A stretch of 64,000 bases of DNA from JANOYY01 sp043720395 (GTDB lineage Bacteria; Actinomycetota; Acidimicrobiia; Acidimicrobiales; JANYDT01). The DNA lies in NCBI GenBank assembly GCA_043720395.1, contig JAYSSR010000080.1, positions 10,404 to 74,403 on the forward strand. Direction: 5' to 3'. The notes under the pieces are model-generated. The model did no database searches, was not told the origin of the DNA, and worked only from the letters and a program-made list of their open reading frames with translations. This document shows, in pieces, positions 17,342-25,880 of this stretch. Each line of letters starts with the position of its first letter. The stretch's first letter is position 1. The translations under genes were made by a program, and so were the position numbers.

Positions 17342-18766
17342 TTACAGGTTGGGCAGGTCGGCGGGCGTCGCGAAATGTCCCACGATGGCGGTTGCTGCAG
17401 CGACGGCCGGCGACACGAGGTGCGTGCGCCCGCCGCGCCCCTGGCGTCCTTCGAAGTTGCGATTGCTGGTGCTTGCGCTGCGTTCGCCCACGACCAACTT
17501 GTCGGGGTTCATGGCGAGGCACATCGAACAGCCGGGCTCGCGCCACTCGATGTTCGCGGCGATGAAGACCTGGTCGAGGCCCTCCGCCTCGGCCTGGACC
17601 TTCACGGCGAAGCTCCCTGGCACAACCATCGCTCGGACGCCGTCCTTTTTCGTCCGTCCGGCGAACACGGCTGCGGCCGCCCGGAGGTCTTCGATGCGGC
17701 TGTTCGTGCACGAACCGATGAAGACTGTGTCGACGCTGATCGACTTGAGAGACTGCCCGGCCGTGAGGCCCATGTACTGAATAGCGCGCTCCGCTGCGTC
17801 GCGCTCCACCGGGTCGCTGATCGACTCGGGGTTCGGGACGGTTGCGCTGATCGGGAGCGTCTGGCCGGGGTTCGTTCCCCAGCTCATGTGTGGTTCGAGC
17901 GTGGACGCGTCGATGTCGACGACCTTGTCGAACACCGCGTCGTCATCGGTCACAAGCGCTCGCCAGTCGACAATTGCTGCGTCCCACGCGTCGCCCGTTG
18001 GGGCGTGGGCGCGACCACGAAGGTAAGCGAACGTGGTGTCGTCGGGAGCGATGAGCCCGGCCTTCGCGCCACCTTCAATGCTCATGTTGCAGACCGTCAT
18101 GCGGCCCTCCATCGACATCTCACGGAAGACGTTGCCGCGGAATTCGATGATGTGCCCCATGCCGCCGCCCGTACCGATCTTGGCGATGATCGCGAGGACC
18201 ACGTCCTTCGGCGTCACGTCGGTCGGCAGCTCGCCATTGACGTTCACGGCCATGGTCTTGGAACGTGTCTGGGGCAGCGTCTGCGTGGCGAGGACGTGTT
18301 CGACTTCGCTCGTGCCGATGCCGAACGCGAGTGCGCCGAACGCGCCGTGGGTGGAGGTGTGCGAGTCGCCGCACACGATCGTCATGCCCGGCATCGAGAG
18401 GCCCTGTTCCGGACCGATCACGTGCACGATGCCCTGCCGCTGATCACCCATCGCGAACAGACTTAGGCCGAAGTCCTCCGCGTTCTTTGCCATCGTGAGC
18501 ATCTGCTGCTTGCTCACCTCGTCGGTCACGAGATCGATGTTGTGCATGCCGAGCCCCGGGATATCGGTGGGCACGTTGTGGTCCATCGTGGCCACCGTGA
18601 GATCCGGACGCCGAACCTTGCGATTCGCGATCCGAAGGCCATGGAATGCCTGCGGGCTCGTGACCTCATGGACGAGGTGGAGGTCGATGTACAGCAGTTC
18701 GGGCTCGCCCTCCGCAGCCCGCACGACATGGCGGTCCCAGACCTTCTCGCTCAGCGTCTTGCCCAT
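17342..18766 (-). CDS. leuC: 3-isopropylmalate dehydratase, large subunit
   Basis: 474 residues. Aconitase-superfamily catalytic subunit carrying the [4Fe-4S] cluster. Cysteine ligands are visible in FIGSCTNSR and in REPGCSMCLAMN (CxxC). Other conserved stretches are TMDHNVPT, GMTIVCGDSHTSTHGAFGALAFGIGTSEVEHV and the C-terminal EGRQGRGGRTHLVSP. The first gene of the leuCD operon, divergent from an IclR-type regulator across 66 bp that contains a perfect palindrome, so regulation by that neighbour is likely. Confidence 0.97.
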   Translation of the reverse strand: MGKTLSEKVWDRHVVRAAEGEPELLYIDLHLVHEVTSPQAFHGLRIANRKVRRPDLTVATMDHNVPTDIPGLGMHNIDLVTDEVSKQQMLTMAKNAEDFGLSLFAMGDQRQGIVHVIGPEQGLSMPGMTIVCGDSHTSTHGAFGALAFGIGTSEVEHVLATQTLPQTRSKTMAVNVNGELPTDVTPKDVVLAIIAKIGTGGGMGHIIEFRGNVFREMSMEGRMTVCNMSIEGGAKAGLIAPDDTTFAYLRGRAHAPTGDAWDAAIVDWRALVTDDDAVFDKVVDIDASTLEPHMSWGTNPGQTLPISATVPNPESISDPVERDAAERAIQYMGLTAGQSLKSISVDTVFIGSCTNSRIEDLRAAAAVFAGRTKKDGVRAMVVPGSFAVKVQAEAEGLDQVFIAANIEWREPGCSMCLAMNPDKLVVGERSASTSNRNFEGRQGRGGRTHLVSPAVAAATAIVGHFATPADLPNL

Positions 18767-18802
18767 GGCGGCGTCTCCTCTGCTCGGTTCTTTGCATCCT
18801 GA

Positions 18803-18823
18803 CTATCTCAAGATATGAGATAG
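18803..18823. promoter_or_regulatory. Palindromic operator between leuC and the IclR-type gene
   Basis: CTATCTCA-AGATA-TGAGATAG is a perfect 8-bp inverted repeat with a 5-bp spacer, AT-rich against its surroundings, 36 bp from the leuC start and 9 bp from the regulator start. Such a position fits an operator for the IclR/NdgR-type protein controlling leuCD and itself. Binding is inference. Confidence 0.65.
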
Positions 18824-18832
18824 CCTGTTTGC

Positions 18833-19498
18833 GTGTTGAAACAGCCTATCAGCGACGTCGGCGTCTTGGACAAGGCGGCGGCCATCCTCGACGCCCTTGC
18901 GGAACGTCCGATGGCCCTCGCCGCGCTTAGCGAAACGACGGGCTTTCATCGCGCGACCGCGCACCGACTCGCCACCGCTTTGGAGGCGCACGGCTTCGTG
19001 CGTCGGGACGGTGTCGGACGCTTCTGCCTCGGTGGTCGGTTGGTTGATCTGGGATCGATCGCGGGGAAGGGCCTGCCACTCCGTGATGTCGCGCGTCCGG
19101 CTTTGCGGGCTCTTGTTGAGGCGACCGGCGAGAGCGCCCAGTTGTATATCCCGGAGGGCGGCGCTCGGGTGTGCGTCGATTCAGTGGAGTCGCCGCACGG
19201 CCTTCGGACCATCGTCGCGGTTGGTGCCGTTCTCCCGCTTGACCGCGGTTCGGCGGGCAAACTGCTGAGCGGCCAGTCGGGTGCGCTCAAGCGGGGTTGG
19301 GCGGAGAGCGTCGCCGAACGCGAGGCCGGGGTCGCATCCGTAAGTGCCCCTATCTTCGACCTTGCGGGTGTCGTCCGTGCGGCGGTCAGCGTCAGCGGGC
19401 CGATTGAGCGAACCACCCGCCAGCCGGGTGCGCGCTACGCCGCCGCGGTCATCGCCGCCGCTCACACAATCGAAGCCGCCGCAGGCTGGGTCCGCTGA
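18833..19498 (+). CDS. IclR-family transcriptional regulator (NdgR/LtbR-like)
   Basis: 221 residues from a GTG. The N-terminal winged helix-turn-helix (SDVGVLDKAAAILDALAERP to ETTGFHRATAHRLATALEAHGFV) is followed by an effector-binding domain of IclR type (RPALRALVEATGESAQLYI, VGAVLPLDRGSAGKLL). In Streptomyces and corynebacteria the IclR member divergent from leuCD (NdgR, LtbR) represses leucine genes, and the same arrangement is present here. The effector domain is somewhat short, but no motif is plainly missing. The palindrome just upstream is its probable binding site. Confidence 0.88.
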   Translation: MLKQPISDVGVLDKAAAILDALAERPMALAALSETTGFHRATAHRLATALEAHGFVRRDGVGRFCLGGRLVDLGSIAGKGLPLRDVARPALRALVEATGESAQLYIPEGGARVCVDSVESPHGLRTIVAVGAVLPLDRGSAGKLLSGQSGALKRGWAESVAEREAGVASVSAPIFDLAGVVRAAVSVSGPIERTTRQPGARYAAAVIAAAHTIEAAAGWVR

Positions 19499-19507
19499 CC
19501 GCAAGAC

Positions 19508-20359
19508 TCAGCGACGCACGGAGGCCACGGCCTGCACCAGCTGCGGGAGGTAGAGGCCCGAGTCGGTGACCGCGGCACGATGGTCGGCGTCGACGTCGTA
19601 GACCCGGACGTTGGGCAGCCCGCTCGCCAGCACGGCTTGACGGCGCGGTGACACGGTCGCGTCCTTCGTGGTCCGCACGACGGCCGTGGGCATGGTCAGC
19701 GAAGACAACCACGGTCGCGCGTCGAACTTGCCGAGCGCGATACCCGCCTGCGCGATCATCGCCGGGTCGTTGCGTCGTATCTCTTCTTGCATCCACCCAG
19801 GCAGACCGTCGTCGGACCGGTACGTCAGGAATCGGTCGAGCAACTTCTGGCGCGCCGCTGGGGGGAGCGCGGTGAGCCCCGCGGCGAAGGCCGGAGCGAG
19901 CACGTCCCACCTGCCACCCCGTGAGTTGTCCTCCGGCCCGAAGTAGGCGGCGGTCGAACACAACACGAGCCCGCTCACGCGGTCCGGATGGCGCTGAGCG
20001 ACAAGTTGCGCGGTCGCGCCGCCCATGGAATATCCCACCGGGACGAACCTATCGATCCCGAGGTGGTCGGCGAGCGCGACCACATCATCGGCGCAGTCTT
20101 CAAGGCGAAAGGCACCCGTGGGTTGGAGGCCGCGGCCATGACCGCGCTGGTCCATGCCAATGACCCGGACGCCCGCGCGTTGGGCCAGCGGGGACATGAC
20201 GAGGAAGAAATTCATGGCTGCGGTCACGGTCCAACCGTGAAGGAGCACGATGGTGGGCCAGCCGATTGGTGCGGGAACGTCGTAGATGAACGTTGACCCC
20301 CGACCCGGAAGTTCGATGCTTCGACCCTGGGGCAGTCCGGGTGGCAGTTCGGCAGTCAT
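19508..20359 (-). CDS. Alpha/beta-fold hydrolase
   Basis: 283 residues from the ATG at 20359. Elements in order: oxyanion region VLLHGWTVTAA, MDQRGHGRG, nucleophile elbow VGYSMGGATAQ (Ser), acid region TTKDATVSP and catalytic His in DVDADHRAAV. The cap region (residues ~150-205) is Ala- and Leu-rich. Substrate is unknown; lipases, haloperoxidase-like esterases and epoxide hydrolases share this pattern. It is divergent from the MFS gene at 20470. Confidence 0.85.
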   Translation of the reverse strand: MTAELPPGLPQGRSIELPGRGSTFIYDVPAPIGWPTIVLLHGWTVTAAMNFFLVMSPLAQRAGVRVIGMDQRGHGRGLQPTGAFRLEDCADDVVALADHLGIDRFVPVGYSMGGATAQLVAQRHPDRVSGLVLCSTAAYFGPEDNSRGGRWDVLAPAFAAGLTALPPAARQKLLDRFLTYRSDDGLPGWMQEEIRRNDPAMIAQAGIALGKFDARPWLSSLTMPTAVVRTTKDATVSPRRQAVLASGLPNVRVYDVDADHRAAVTDSGLYLPQLVQAVASVRR

Positions 20360-20469
20360 GCACCGAAGACCGTAGCCACGGTGCGCTCCCAACTTGAGCC
20401 GCCAACTCAACCAGCCGGTTTGACGCCACTGCGCACGCTGGCGTCGAATGCAGGCATGGGAGCACCACG

Positions 20470-22008
20470 GTGAGCGACACGATGGTCGGCGCGCCGGCGA
20501 CCTACACCGAGCGTCAACTCTGGATCATCCTCGGCTCACTCATGCTCGGCACGGTGCTGTCGGCCATCGACACGAGCATCGTGAGCACCGCCCTCCCTAC
20601 GATTGCTGGGGAACTTGGCGGATTCGAAAGCTACGCGTGGGTCGGCACGAGCTACATCCTTACGTCGACCATCGCCACGCCCATCCTCGGCAAACTCGGG
20701 GACCTGTACGGCAGACGTCGACTGATCCTGGTCACGATCTGGATCTTCACCGTCGGATCGCTGTTCTGCGGACTCTCGCAGACGATGACGCAGCTCATCG
20801 CGGCGCGTGGTCTCCAGGGTCTCGGAGGTGGCGGCATTCAGGCACTGACGTTCGCGATTATCGGTGACCTCGTCTCACCGCGCGACCGCGGCCGCTACAT
20901 GGGTGTGTACACGGGTATCTACGCAGCCGCCGCGGTCGTCGGCCCGCTGCTCGGCGGTTGGATGATCGGGCAGTTCGCCTGGCCGTGGATCTTCCTCGTG
21001 AACATTCCGGTTGCCGTGGCCGCGATCGTGGCGATCATGCGGACGCTCAAGATCCAGCATGTCTCGCACTCGACGCGCATTGACTTCCTGGGGGCGGTGC
21101 TCCTCAGCGTCTTTCTTGCGTCCCTCGTGATTGCGCTCCAGGAGGGCCGCAACGGCTGGACCCACGGACTCGCGCCCGTGCTCCTCCTTGTGGCAGCGGT
21201 GGCCCTCGTGGCCTTTCTGTTTCAGGAGCGCCGCACCCCCGAGCCGCTCGTTCCCCTCGCGTTGTTTCGCCTGCGTATCTTCGCAACCGGCGGAGCGATG
21301 GGCTTTGTCGCCGGGGCGATGTCGTTCGGGGTGACGGGCTTCCTGCCCCTCCAGTTCCAGGACGCGAACTTTGTTGATCCGACGCGTGCCGGGCTGTATT
21401 TGATCCCGCTCATGATTGGAATCATGGTCGGGTCGGCATACGGAGGGCGACTCATCTCGCAGACCGGTCGATACCGATTCGTGCCGGTAAGCGCGCTTAC
21501 GGTCTCGGTGCTCGGGACCGCTGCGATTTCGCGCATAGCGCCGTCGACGCCCTACTGGATGCTCATCATTCCGATGATCTTCATCGGCACGGGCAACGGC
21601 GCGACGTTCACCACCACGAGCATCGCGACGCAGAACGCCATCGACCCGAGGATGCTCGGGATCGGCACGGCCACGCTCGTGTCGCTGCGGTCGCTGGGCG
21701 GCTCGCTGGCACTCGCCGGGTACGGGGCAATCTTCACCTCCACCGTGAAAAACGGTCTGCGCTCAAATCTCCCGCCGGGCGCACTCCCCGCTGGCAAGCC
21801 GGTGTCCTCGCTGATCCGTGAACCAGCGATCATACGCGCGCTTCCCATTGCGGTCCGGGACGTCGTGGTGCAATCAATCACACACGCCACGTCTCGCGTG
21901 TTCCTGTTCGCGACACCGCTCGTGGCGTTCGGCCTGATCCTCGCGATCACGCTGCCCGAGCGTCCGCTGAGAACGACGGCAGGCGGGGCCCCGCCCGCAA
22001 TGGACTGA
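20470..22008 (+). CDS. MFS transporter, EmrB/QacA (DHA2) family
   Basis: 512 residues from a GTG, 14 hydrophobic segments. Typical DHA2 features: MLGTVLSAIDTSIVSTALPTI in helix 1 with motif D1 (LDxTIVNxALP-like), loop 2-3 GKLGDLYGRRRLIL, LIAARGLQGLGGGGIQAL, and motif C-like GIYAAAAVVGPLLGGWMIG. PWIFLVNIPVAVAAI precedes helix 7. It most likely exports drugs or hydrophobic metabolites by proton antiport. No adjacent TetR or MarR gene suggests how it is controlled. Confidence 0.92.
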   Translation: MSDTMVGAPATYTERQLWIILGSLMLGTVLSAIDTSIVSTALPTIAGELGGFESYAWVGTSYILTSTIATPILGKLGDLYGRRRLILVTIWIFTVGSLFCGLSQTMTQLIAARGLQGLGGGGIQALTFAIIGDLVSPRDRGRYMGVYTGIYAAAAVVGPLLGGWMIGQFAWPWIFLVNIPVAVAAIVAIMRTLKIQHVSHSTRIDFLGAVLLSVFLASLVIALQEGRNGWTHGLAPVLLLVAAVALVAFLFQERRTPEPLVPLALFRLRIFATGGAMGFVAGAMSFGVTGFLPLQFQDANFVDPTRAGLYLIPLMIGIMVGSAYGGRLISQTGRYRFVPVSALTVSVLGTAAISRIAPSTPYWMLIIPMIFIGTGNGATFTTTSIATQNAIDPRMLGIGTATLVSLRSLGGSLALAGYGAIFTSTVKNGLRSNLPPGALPAGKPVSSLIREPAIIRALPIAVRDVVVQSITHATSRVFLFATPLVAFGLILAITLPERPLRTTAGGAPPAMD

Positions 22009-22011
22009 AGG

Positions 22012-22086
22012 TCGCGGTACATCTGGCGCGTCCGCGGTGCATTCGGGCGCACCAAGTGCACCGCGAGCGGACCGGATGTACCGCGA
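22012..22086. repeat. Palindromic repeat family 1, copy C
   Basis: 75 bp with terminal inverted repeats 22012-22026 and 22072-22086 (14 of 15 pairs) and the inner GGTGCA/TGCACC palindrome. It starts 3 bp after the stop codon of the MFS gene, between convergent genes, the same setting as copy B. Confidence 0.9.
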
Positions 22087-22154
22087 CGAAGCGTTGGTCG
22101 CGCAGGTTCTCCGTCGACCTGTAGGTCCGAAAGCCGGAACCGGCCATGGTCCAG

Positions 22155-23900
22155 TCAGCGGGGGCCGTGATCGAGCGCGAGTGCGGCCTCGATTAGGGCA
22201 AGGTGCATCGGTGCGGCCAGCAGATTGCCCCGCAGGTCGCCGGTGATCGGGTCGATATGCGTCGCTCCGATGTGGGTCGGCCCGAGCGCGGCAACCAATG
22301 CGTGCATGCGTTCGTGGGCCTCCTCCCAGCGTCCGACAACGGCAAGCGCCGACACCGTCGTGAACGACGCCCACAGGTCCGCCCCCTGCCCTGGTGGGAA
22401 CCCATCGTCGACATGCGCAAGGTGGCGGTACGTGAACGGTCCTTCGCTGAGTTGTGCGAGTGACTGATCCAGCGTCACACCGGCTCGGTGACGCGCCTCG
22501 CTCTCATGGTCCTCGCGAAGCTCCGGCGGATTTCCGGTGCTGATCCAGCGCAGGAGTGCAGCGTCCGACGAGTCATCGCCGAGCGCGCCACCACAGCGAC
22601 GCCACCCTGCGGTCGCGTGGCGTCCGAAGCAGCCGTCGGACCGCAGCCAGGTATCCAACTGCGCGAGCGCGTCGAGCCAGGTGAACGTAACGGGGTCGAT
22701 CGGATTGCGTCGACGAGCTGTCGCCACGAGAGCGGTCAGCGCGGCGTGCGCTCCGAGAACCGACTCGACGTGGTGGCGCGTGCGCGATCGCTCGTCCCAC
22801 CGCCCGCTGTCGACCCGAAGAGCTTGCGCCGCGAGCCAATCGCCGAGACGTTCGAGACGCGGCCACGAATGCCGATCGTCGAGCACGAGCGAGAGCTCGG
22901 CCATCGCGCCGAGGTCGAGCATCGACGTTGCGCGCTGACCGATCCGCACCGGACCGTTCCCGCGCCAACCGAGGTGGACGGTCTCCTCTTCGGATCGTGG
23001 TCGTTCGCCGTCCGAGCGATAGACGGGAGCGAGCGGGAGCTCGTCGCCTGCACGGTCGTGGAGCCAGCGGCGGTGCTGGTCGGCCCAGCCGTAGCGTCCG
23101 AGTCGTTCCCAAACGGTGACTGCCTGTGCATTGTCTCGCAGCCAGGCGAAGCGCTCGTCGACGTTGCGCTCGTTGCCGATCCGGGCGGGCAGGGAGGTCG
23201 TAAGTGCGCGTATCAGTGCCGCCTCAAAACCACCTGTCGTGAGCAACCGCAATGCTCGCACCGAACGGAGTACAGCGACTCGGTAGGTACCGCCTCCTTG
23301 GACTTCGCCGAGATCGCTGCGCCAACGTCTGCGAATGTCCGCTCGCTCCTTGAGAGCCTCGCCAATGGTCGGCACCGACCGTTCCGGGCCGAGCCGCGTG
23401 ACGCCGCCCTCGCGGTGAGCGTTGACCGTGACGAGCAGTCGCTCACCCGCGCGCAGGAGCTGTGAGACGCCGTCCTCCGCACCTTCGACGCGTAACGTCC
23501 CGAAGGCCAAGCCATTCGACCAACGCTCGACTCGACGCGGCGGACCGAAGGCGTCGCCCGGTACCACGTCGAAGCGGACGTCGGCTGTGCCACGCAATAC
23601 AGTAAGCACGCGTACGATTCGACCATGTTCAAGGTGATCGACGACCTCGAAACTGCCGTCGGGCGTCTCGAAGGTGGTCGTGACGACTGGTACTTCGTCG
23701 TCGGCCAGACGTTGCGAGCCAGTCCAGTCCGGACGCGTCGGGCCGAGTCGAACCAGCCCTCCCGCCCGCTCGTCGACGAGTGAAAAACACGACGGAGGAC
23801 TCTCGATGCCCTCAGGCGCGTACCAATCGATCGTGCCGTTGGAAGCGACCAGCGCGGTAGTCCGACCATCGCCGATCGCCGCGTGATCGGCCAGTCTCAC
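22155..23900 (-). CDS. GH15-like (glucoamylase/trehalase-type) protein, catalytic residues questionable
   Basis: 581 residues from a GTG. The N-terminus (LADHAAIGDGRTTALVASNGTIDWYAPE) is the beta-sandwich start of bacterial GH15 proteins, followed by the (alpha/alpha)6-barrel with FAWLRDNAQAVTVWERLG and GPVRIGQRAT. In active relatives the general acid lies in a D-G-x-W-E segment and the base in an A-E-E-Y/F-D-P segment near the C-terminus. Here these positions read DSGRWDERS and GATHIDPITG, so both carboxylates seem changed. It may have a different substrate, or no activity. Alignment was done by eye. It lies 20 bp downstream of greA's end region on the same strand. Confidence 0.75.
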   Translation of the reverse strand: MRLADHAAIGDGRTTALVASNGTIDWYAPEGIESPPSCFSLVDERAGGLVRLGPTRPDWTGSQRLADDEVPVVTTTFETPDGSFEVVDHLEHGRIVRVLTVLRGTADVRFDVVPGDAFGPPRRVERWSNGLAFGTLRVEGAEDGVSQLLRAGERLLVTVNAHREGGVTRLGPERSVPTIGEALKERADIRRRWRSDLGEVQGGGTYRVAVLRSVRALRLLTTGGFEAALIRALTTSLPARIGNERNVDERFAWLRDNAQAVTVWERLGRYGWADQHRRWLHDRAGDELPLAPVYRSDGERPRSEEETVHLGWRGNGPVRIGQRATSMLDLGAMAELSLVLDDRHSWPRLERLGDWLAAQALRVDSGRWDERSRTRHHVESVLGAHAALTALVATARRRNPIDPVTFTWLDALAQLDTWLRSDGCFGRHATAGWRRCGGALGDDSSDAALLRWISTGNPPELREDHESEARHRAGVTLDQSLAQLSEGPFTYRHLAHVDDGFPPGQGADLWASFTTVSALAVVGRWEEAHERMHALVAALGPTHIGATHIDPITGDLRGNLLAAPMHLALIEAALALDHGPR

Positions 23901-23920
23901 CGGCGACAGCGCATACCTAC

Positions 23921-24385
23921 TCAGGCGGAGATACTCACGATCTCGACGCGCTGCGACTTGCCGTTCGGCAGCAGATACTCAATCGTCTCGTCGGCGCGGT
24001 GGCCGAGCAGTGCGACGCCCAGGGGCGACGTTGGCGAGGTGACCGTGACTCCGGGCCGACGTTCTTCGATGGAGCCGACGAGGAATTGCTCAGTGTCGTC
24101 GTCGCCTTCGAAACGGATCTCCACGACCACGCCGGAGCCGACGATGTCGGTGCTGACCTCGTCGACGATCTCGGCATCCTCGATGATGAAAAGGATCTGT
24201 TTCATGCGACCGTCCATCCGGCCCTGCTCCTCTTTCGCCGCGTGGTAGTCCCCGTTCTCGGAGAGGTCGCCCATCTCTCGAGCGGCTTCGATCTTGCGTG
24301 CGATATCGACCTTGCCACGGGTCGACATGTCGTCGAATTCCGCCTTCAAACGGTCGTAGGTCTCGCGGGACAGCTTCGTAGTCAC
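23921..24385 (-). CDS. greA: Transcription elongation factor GreA
   Basis: 154 residues from a GTG. GreA inserts its coiled coil into the RNA polymerase secondary channel and stimulates cleavage of backtracked RNA. The N-terminal coiled coil (LSRETYDRLKAEFDDM) ends in the tip acids of GDLSENGDYHAAKEEQ, and the C-terminal FKBP-like domain includes VTVTSPTSPLGVALLGHRADE. Standard length and all main landmarks are present. It is divergent from leuB across 70 bp. Confidence 0.96.
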   Translation of the reverse strand: MTTKLSRETYDRLKAEFDDMSTRGKVDIARKIEAAREMGDLSENGDYHAAKEEQGRMDGRMKQILFIIEDAEIVDEVSTDIVGSGVVVEIRFEGDDDTEQFLVGSIEERRPGVTVTSPTSPLGVALLGHRADETIEYLLPNGKSQRVEIVSISA

Positions 24386-24455
24386 AGTGAGCGCAGGTTA
24401 GTGCGGGCTCGCGGCACACGAACGGCCGAGTTCGCCCGGATAGCCTCTCCGTCCT

Positions 24456-25457
24456 ATGTCGAACGTCCACAAGATCGCCGTCATCGGTGGCGACGGAATC
24501 GGTCCCGAAGTCATCGCGGAAGCCCTCAAAGTCATCGCAGCGGCGGGCGTGACCCTGCAAACAACCGAGTACGACCTCGGCGGTCGCCGGTACGCAGCCA
24601 CCGGTGAAGTCCTCTCCGACGCCACCCTGGACGAGTTGCGCGGCTTCGACGCGATCCTGCTCGGTGCGGTCGGCACGCCGTCGGTGCCGCCCGGCGTCCT
24701 GGAACGAGGACTGCTTCTGAAGATGCGCTTCGAGCTCGACCTGTTCGTCAACCAGCGTCCGTTCCTCTTCCCAGACAACAATGTGGACTGCGTGGTGATC
24801 CGAGAGAACACGGAAGGCACCTACGCGGGCGAAGGCGGCTTGCTCCGTAAGGGAACGCAGTTCGAGGTCGCCACACAGGGCAGCGTCAATACGCGAATGG
24901 GCGTCGAGCGAGCGGTCCGATACGCGTTCGAGCTGGCCCGTTCGCGCTCTCGTAAGCACCTCACGCTGGTGCACAAGACCAACGTGCTGCAGTTCTCCGG
25001 CGACCTGTGGCAGCGCACCTTCAACGAGGTCGCCGCCGAATACTCCGATATTGACACGGCCTACAACCACATCGACGCCGCGTGCATCTACTTCGTCGAT
25101 TCGCCTCATCGGTACGACGTCATCGTGACCGACAACCTGTTCGGCGACATCATCACGGACCTGGCGGGAGCGGTGAGCGGCGGCGTCGGACTTGCGGCGT
25201 CGGCGAATCTGAACCCGGCGCGCACGGGCCCGTCGCTGTTCGAGCCGGTCCACGGATCGGCCCCGGACATCGTGGGTACCGGCAAGGCCGATCCACGCGC
25301 AGCGATTATCTCGGGTGCACTGATGCTGGAGTTTCTCGGCGAAGCAGACGCTGCCGCGCGCATTCGTGCCGTTGTCGACTCGTCGCTCGACGCTGCGTGC
25401 GGCATGCCTGCCGGGCCGACGTCGGCGATTGCCGACTGGGTGGCGTCGAAGCTGTAG
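24456..25457 (+). CDS. leuB: 3-isopropylmalate dehydrogenase
   Basis: 333 residues, short type I form as in other actinobacteria. NAD-dependent oxidative decarboxylation of 3-isopropylmalate, third step of leucine synthesis. Signatures: IAVIGGDGIGPEV at the N-terminus, VVIRENTEGTYAGEGG, LVHKTNVLQFSGDLW (catalytic Lys), and VTDNLFGDIITDLAGAVSGGVGLAASANL (metal-binding Asp residues) with GSAPDIVGTGKADPRA near the end. It is separate from leuCD in the window. A strong hairpin terminator follows. Confidence 0.96.
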   Translation: MSNVHKIAVIGGDGIGPEVIAEALKVIAAAGVTLQTTEYDLGGRRYAATGEVLSDATLDELRGFDAILLGAVGTPSVPPGVLERGLLLKMRFELDLFVNQRPFLFPDNNVDCVVIRENTEGTYAGEGGLLRKGTQFEVATQGSVNTRMGVERAVRYAFELARSRSRKHLTLVHKTNVLQFSGDLWQRTFNEVAAEYSDIDTAYNHIDAACIYFVDSPHRYDVIVTDNLFGDIITDLAGAVSGGVGLAASANLNPARTGPSLFEPVHGSAPDIVGTGKADPRAAIISGALMLEFLGEADAAARIRAVVDSSLDAACGMPAGPTSAIADWVASKL

Positions 25458-25474
25458 TTGACTCAACGCGAAGA

Positions 25475-25499
25475 GCCGACCCGGTGGGGTCGGCCTTTT
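25475..25499 (+). terminator. Rho-independent terminator after leuB
   Basis: Perfect 8-bp stem GCCGACCC/GGGTCGGC with a GGTG tetraloop, then CTTTT. It lies 17 bp after the leuB stop and can also serve the small gene arriving from the other side. Confidence 0.85.
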
Positions 25500-25569
25500 G
25501 TGGCCCATGTACCTGGGCATCATTCAGTTGGACAACGGGCACCGGGAGGGCACCCGCGAGAGCGTGGTG

Positions 25570-25656
25570 TCAGCCGCGACCGCAGTTCGGCTTCTTCCCG
25601 TGGTTCGCCTTCTTCTTGCGAGCGCGCAGGCGCTTCTTTTGGGTTCGCTTCGACAT
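25570..25656 (-). CDS. Small basic ribosomal protein, bL37-like
   Basis: 28 residues: MSKRTQKKRLRARKKKAN continuing HGKKPNCGRG, then TGA. It matches the pattern KKRxRxxxKANHGKxPN of the 24-residue bL37 protein found in the Mycobacterium smegmatis 50S subunit. The codon choice is G/C-rich and regular. No strong Shine-Dalgarno is seen. It is an isolated gene on the minus strand between the leuB terminator and tandem hairpins. Assignment rests on remembered similarity to the mycobacterial protein. Confidence 0.75.
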   Translation of the reverse strand: MSKRTQKKRLRARKKKANHGKKPNCGRG

Positions 25657-25714
25657 AGGGCCGAAATACTAGCCGCGCGGACCAACCCATCGATTCGCGT
25701 CGATGGCATTTCTC

Positions 25715-25827
25715 CGACGTTGGGAAGTTCAGCTACCCCGGAGGTCGCCGATGTTCCCAACGTCGCGGTGGAGCTGGGACGTTGGGAAGTTCAGCTACCC
25801 CGGAGGTCGCCGATGTTCCCAACGTCG
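25715..25827. repeat. Two tandem copies of a 50-bp hairpin unit
   Basis: Unit 1 (25715-25765) and unit 2 (25778-25827) are virtually identical, with a period of 62 bp. Each begins GACGTTGGGAAGTTCAGC and closes with TTCCCAACGTC, giving a perfect 11-bp stem around a GC-rich loop. They end 53 bp before ychF and lie upstream of the bL37-like gene on the other strand. They could be regulatory or a small palindromic mobile sequence. Confidence 0.9.
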
Positions 25828-25880
25828 GTCGGGGTGACCCGCGCGGACGCTGCAGCGAAGCCCGGTAGCCTGCCTCCCCC

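Noticed and set aside
24090..25523. Long open frame of 477 codons antisense to leuB and greA.
   Set aside because: It is the mirror image of two well-recognised genes, with no coherent protein features; a GC-rich shadow frame.
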